Source: Deltaproteobacteria bacterium | Lineage (GTDB): Bacteria; Desulfobacterota; Syntrophobacteria; BM002 | Reading direction: 5' to 3' | Assembly (NCBI GenBank): GCA_017861095.1 | Contig: JAGFXI010000206.1 | Span: 1 to 5,487 of the forward strand | Length of the DNA: 5,487 nucleotides | In this document: in pieces, positions 4,703-5,487 of the stretch | Numbering within the stretch: position 1 is the stretch's first letter | Layout: every line of letters starts with the position of its first letter | Notes under the pieces: model-generated | Told to the model about the DNA's origin: nothing | Databases searched by the model: none | Seen by the model: only the letters and a program-made list of their open reading frames with translations | Translations under genes and position numbers: made by a program

Positions 4703-5487
4703 ATGGATCCCACGAGCTTCTACCTTCTCAGCCTCGGCTGTCCATCGATACCATCCTGGAGCTCGCCCAAGCCAAGGAGAAGGGGGCGTGCCGGCTCCTT
4801 GTGGTAACCGGCTGTCTGCCTCAACGCTACGGGAAGAAGCTCGCTGAGGCCATGCCGGAGGTGGATCTCTTCCTCGGCACCGGCACCTTTCACCGCCTGC
4901 CCTCGCTCCTCAACCGCCGCCAACCGGGAGACCCCCAAGAGATTCATCTTGAGCCGCCCCGCTTCCTCATGGACGCCGACACGCCGAGGGTGCTCTCTAG
5001 TCCCTTCTACAGCGCCTACCTCAAGGTCGCCGAGGGCTGCAGCAATCGGTGCGCCTTTTGCACGATTCCCACCATTCGGGGCCGCTACCGGAGCCGACCC
5101 ATGGATGATCTCCTTCGGGAGGCCGACTGGCTCGCCGTGCAGGGCGTCCGGGAGCTCAATCTGGTGGCGCAGGACACCACCGCCTACGGTGAAGACCTGG
5201 GCCTCACGCCGCGCCTTGCCGACCTTCTGGATACCCTGGCGGGAACCGGGCTCTTTTCCTGGATCCGGGTTCTCTATGCCTATCCGCAGCGTATTACGGG
5301 GAGGCTCGTCGAGGTGATGGGGACCCATCGTTCCATCTGCCCCTACCTGGACATCCCCTTCCAGCATGCCTCAAAGCGGGTTCTCCAGGCTATGGGCCGC
5401 TCAGGATCTTCAGCCGAATTCATCCGGCTCGTGGAGTGGATCCGGGCAAAGCTTCCGGCCATTACCCTGCGCACGACCCTTATGGTG
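4703..5487 (+). pseudogene. rimO: Ribosomal protein S12 methylthiotransferase RimO, internally deleted and frameshifted, 3' end beyond window
   Basis: RimO is a radical-SAM enzyme with two [4Fe-4S] clusters that methylthiolates an aspartate of ribosomal protein S12. The first frame gives MDPTSFYLLSLGCP from ATG 4703, ending in the first Cys of the N-terminal cluster (codon 4739-4741). The family's next residues (KN-VDSE up to the NTCGF motif) are missing. At about 4741-4743 homology resumes in another frame with SIDTILELAQAK and stays open to the edge. That part has VTGCLPQRY (third N-terminal Cys, 4813-4815), radical-SAM EGCSNRCAFC (Cys codons 5038, 5050, 5059), ELNLVAQDTTAYG (RimO rather than MiaB) and YLDIPFQHAS. 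About 45 codons, including the second cluster Cys, are lost. The original first frame stops at 4807, so as written it cannot give active RimO. The join lies in TGTCCATC, where TCC could belong to either side, as expected for a short-homology deletion. An assembly error is the main alternative. The TRAM domain would be outside the window. Confidence 0.85.

Noticed and set aside
4720..5367. 215-codon minus-strand open frame opposite rimO.
   Set aside because: It is a shadow of the rimO coding strand, which carries the radical-SAM and RimO motifs.

Overview
The window is a stretch of moderately GC-rich bacterial chromosome carrying core genes of dissimilatory sulfur metabolism. Two genes are diagnostic: the start of aprB (beta subunit of dissimilatory APS reductase, minus strand, running off the left edge) and a complete sat (ATP sulfurylase, plus strand). 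Sat makes APS from sulfate and ATP, and AprAB reduces APS to sulfite. The pair points to a sulfate reducer, most likely of the Desulfobacterota or a neighbouring lineage. A sulfur oxidiser running the same enzymes in reverse cannot be excluded from this window alone.

Layout. 1-164 (minus): 5' end of aprB with a strong Shine-Dalgarno sequence. 165-1014: about 850 bases with no gene I can support, ending in an AT-richer stretch that probably holds the promoter of the next gene. 1015-1977 (plus): an unrecognised polytopic membrane protein built from two diverged copies of a four-helix unit of about 135 residues plus a last helix. 1978-2558: about 580 bases without a gene, carrying several candidate control elements in front of sat. 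2559-3920: sat. 3934-4284: a small helical protein of unknown function, 13 bases after sat and evidently in the same transcript. 4309-4340: a textbook Rho-independent terminator closing that two-gene unit. 4341-4702: about 360 bases with a REP-like hairpin and a good sigma-70-type promoter. 4703-5487: the beginning of rimO (ribosomal protein S12 methylthiotransferase), which has lost an internal segment of about 45 codons and changed frame at the scar, and runs off the right edge.

How the parts connect. A 19-bp sequence upstream of the membrane-protein gene (805-823) recurs with 17 of 19 identities, in the same orientation, upstream of sat (2043-2061). Both are followed by CAGTATAA, 9 bases later in one case and about 417 bases later in the other. 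This suggests that the membrane protein and sat share a regulator, which would tie an uncharacterised membrane protein to sulfate activation. It also raises the possibility that about 400 bases have been inserted in the sat upstream region. The membrane protein, the shared element and the rimO lesion are the three things most worth following up.
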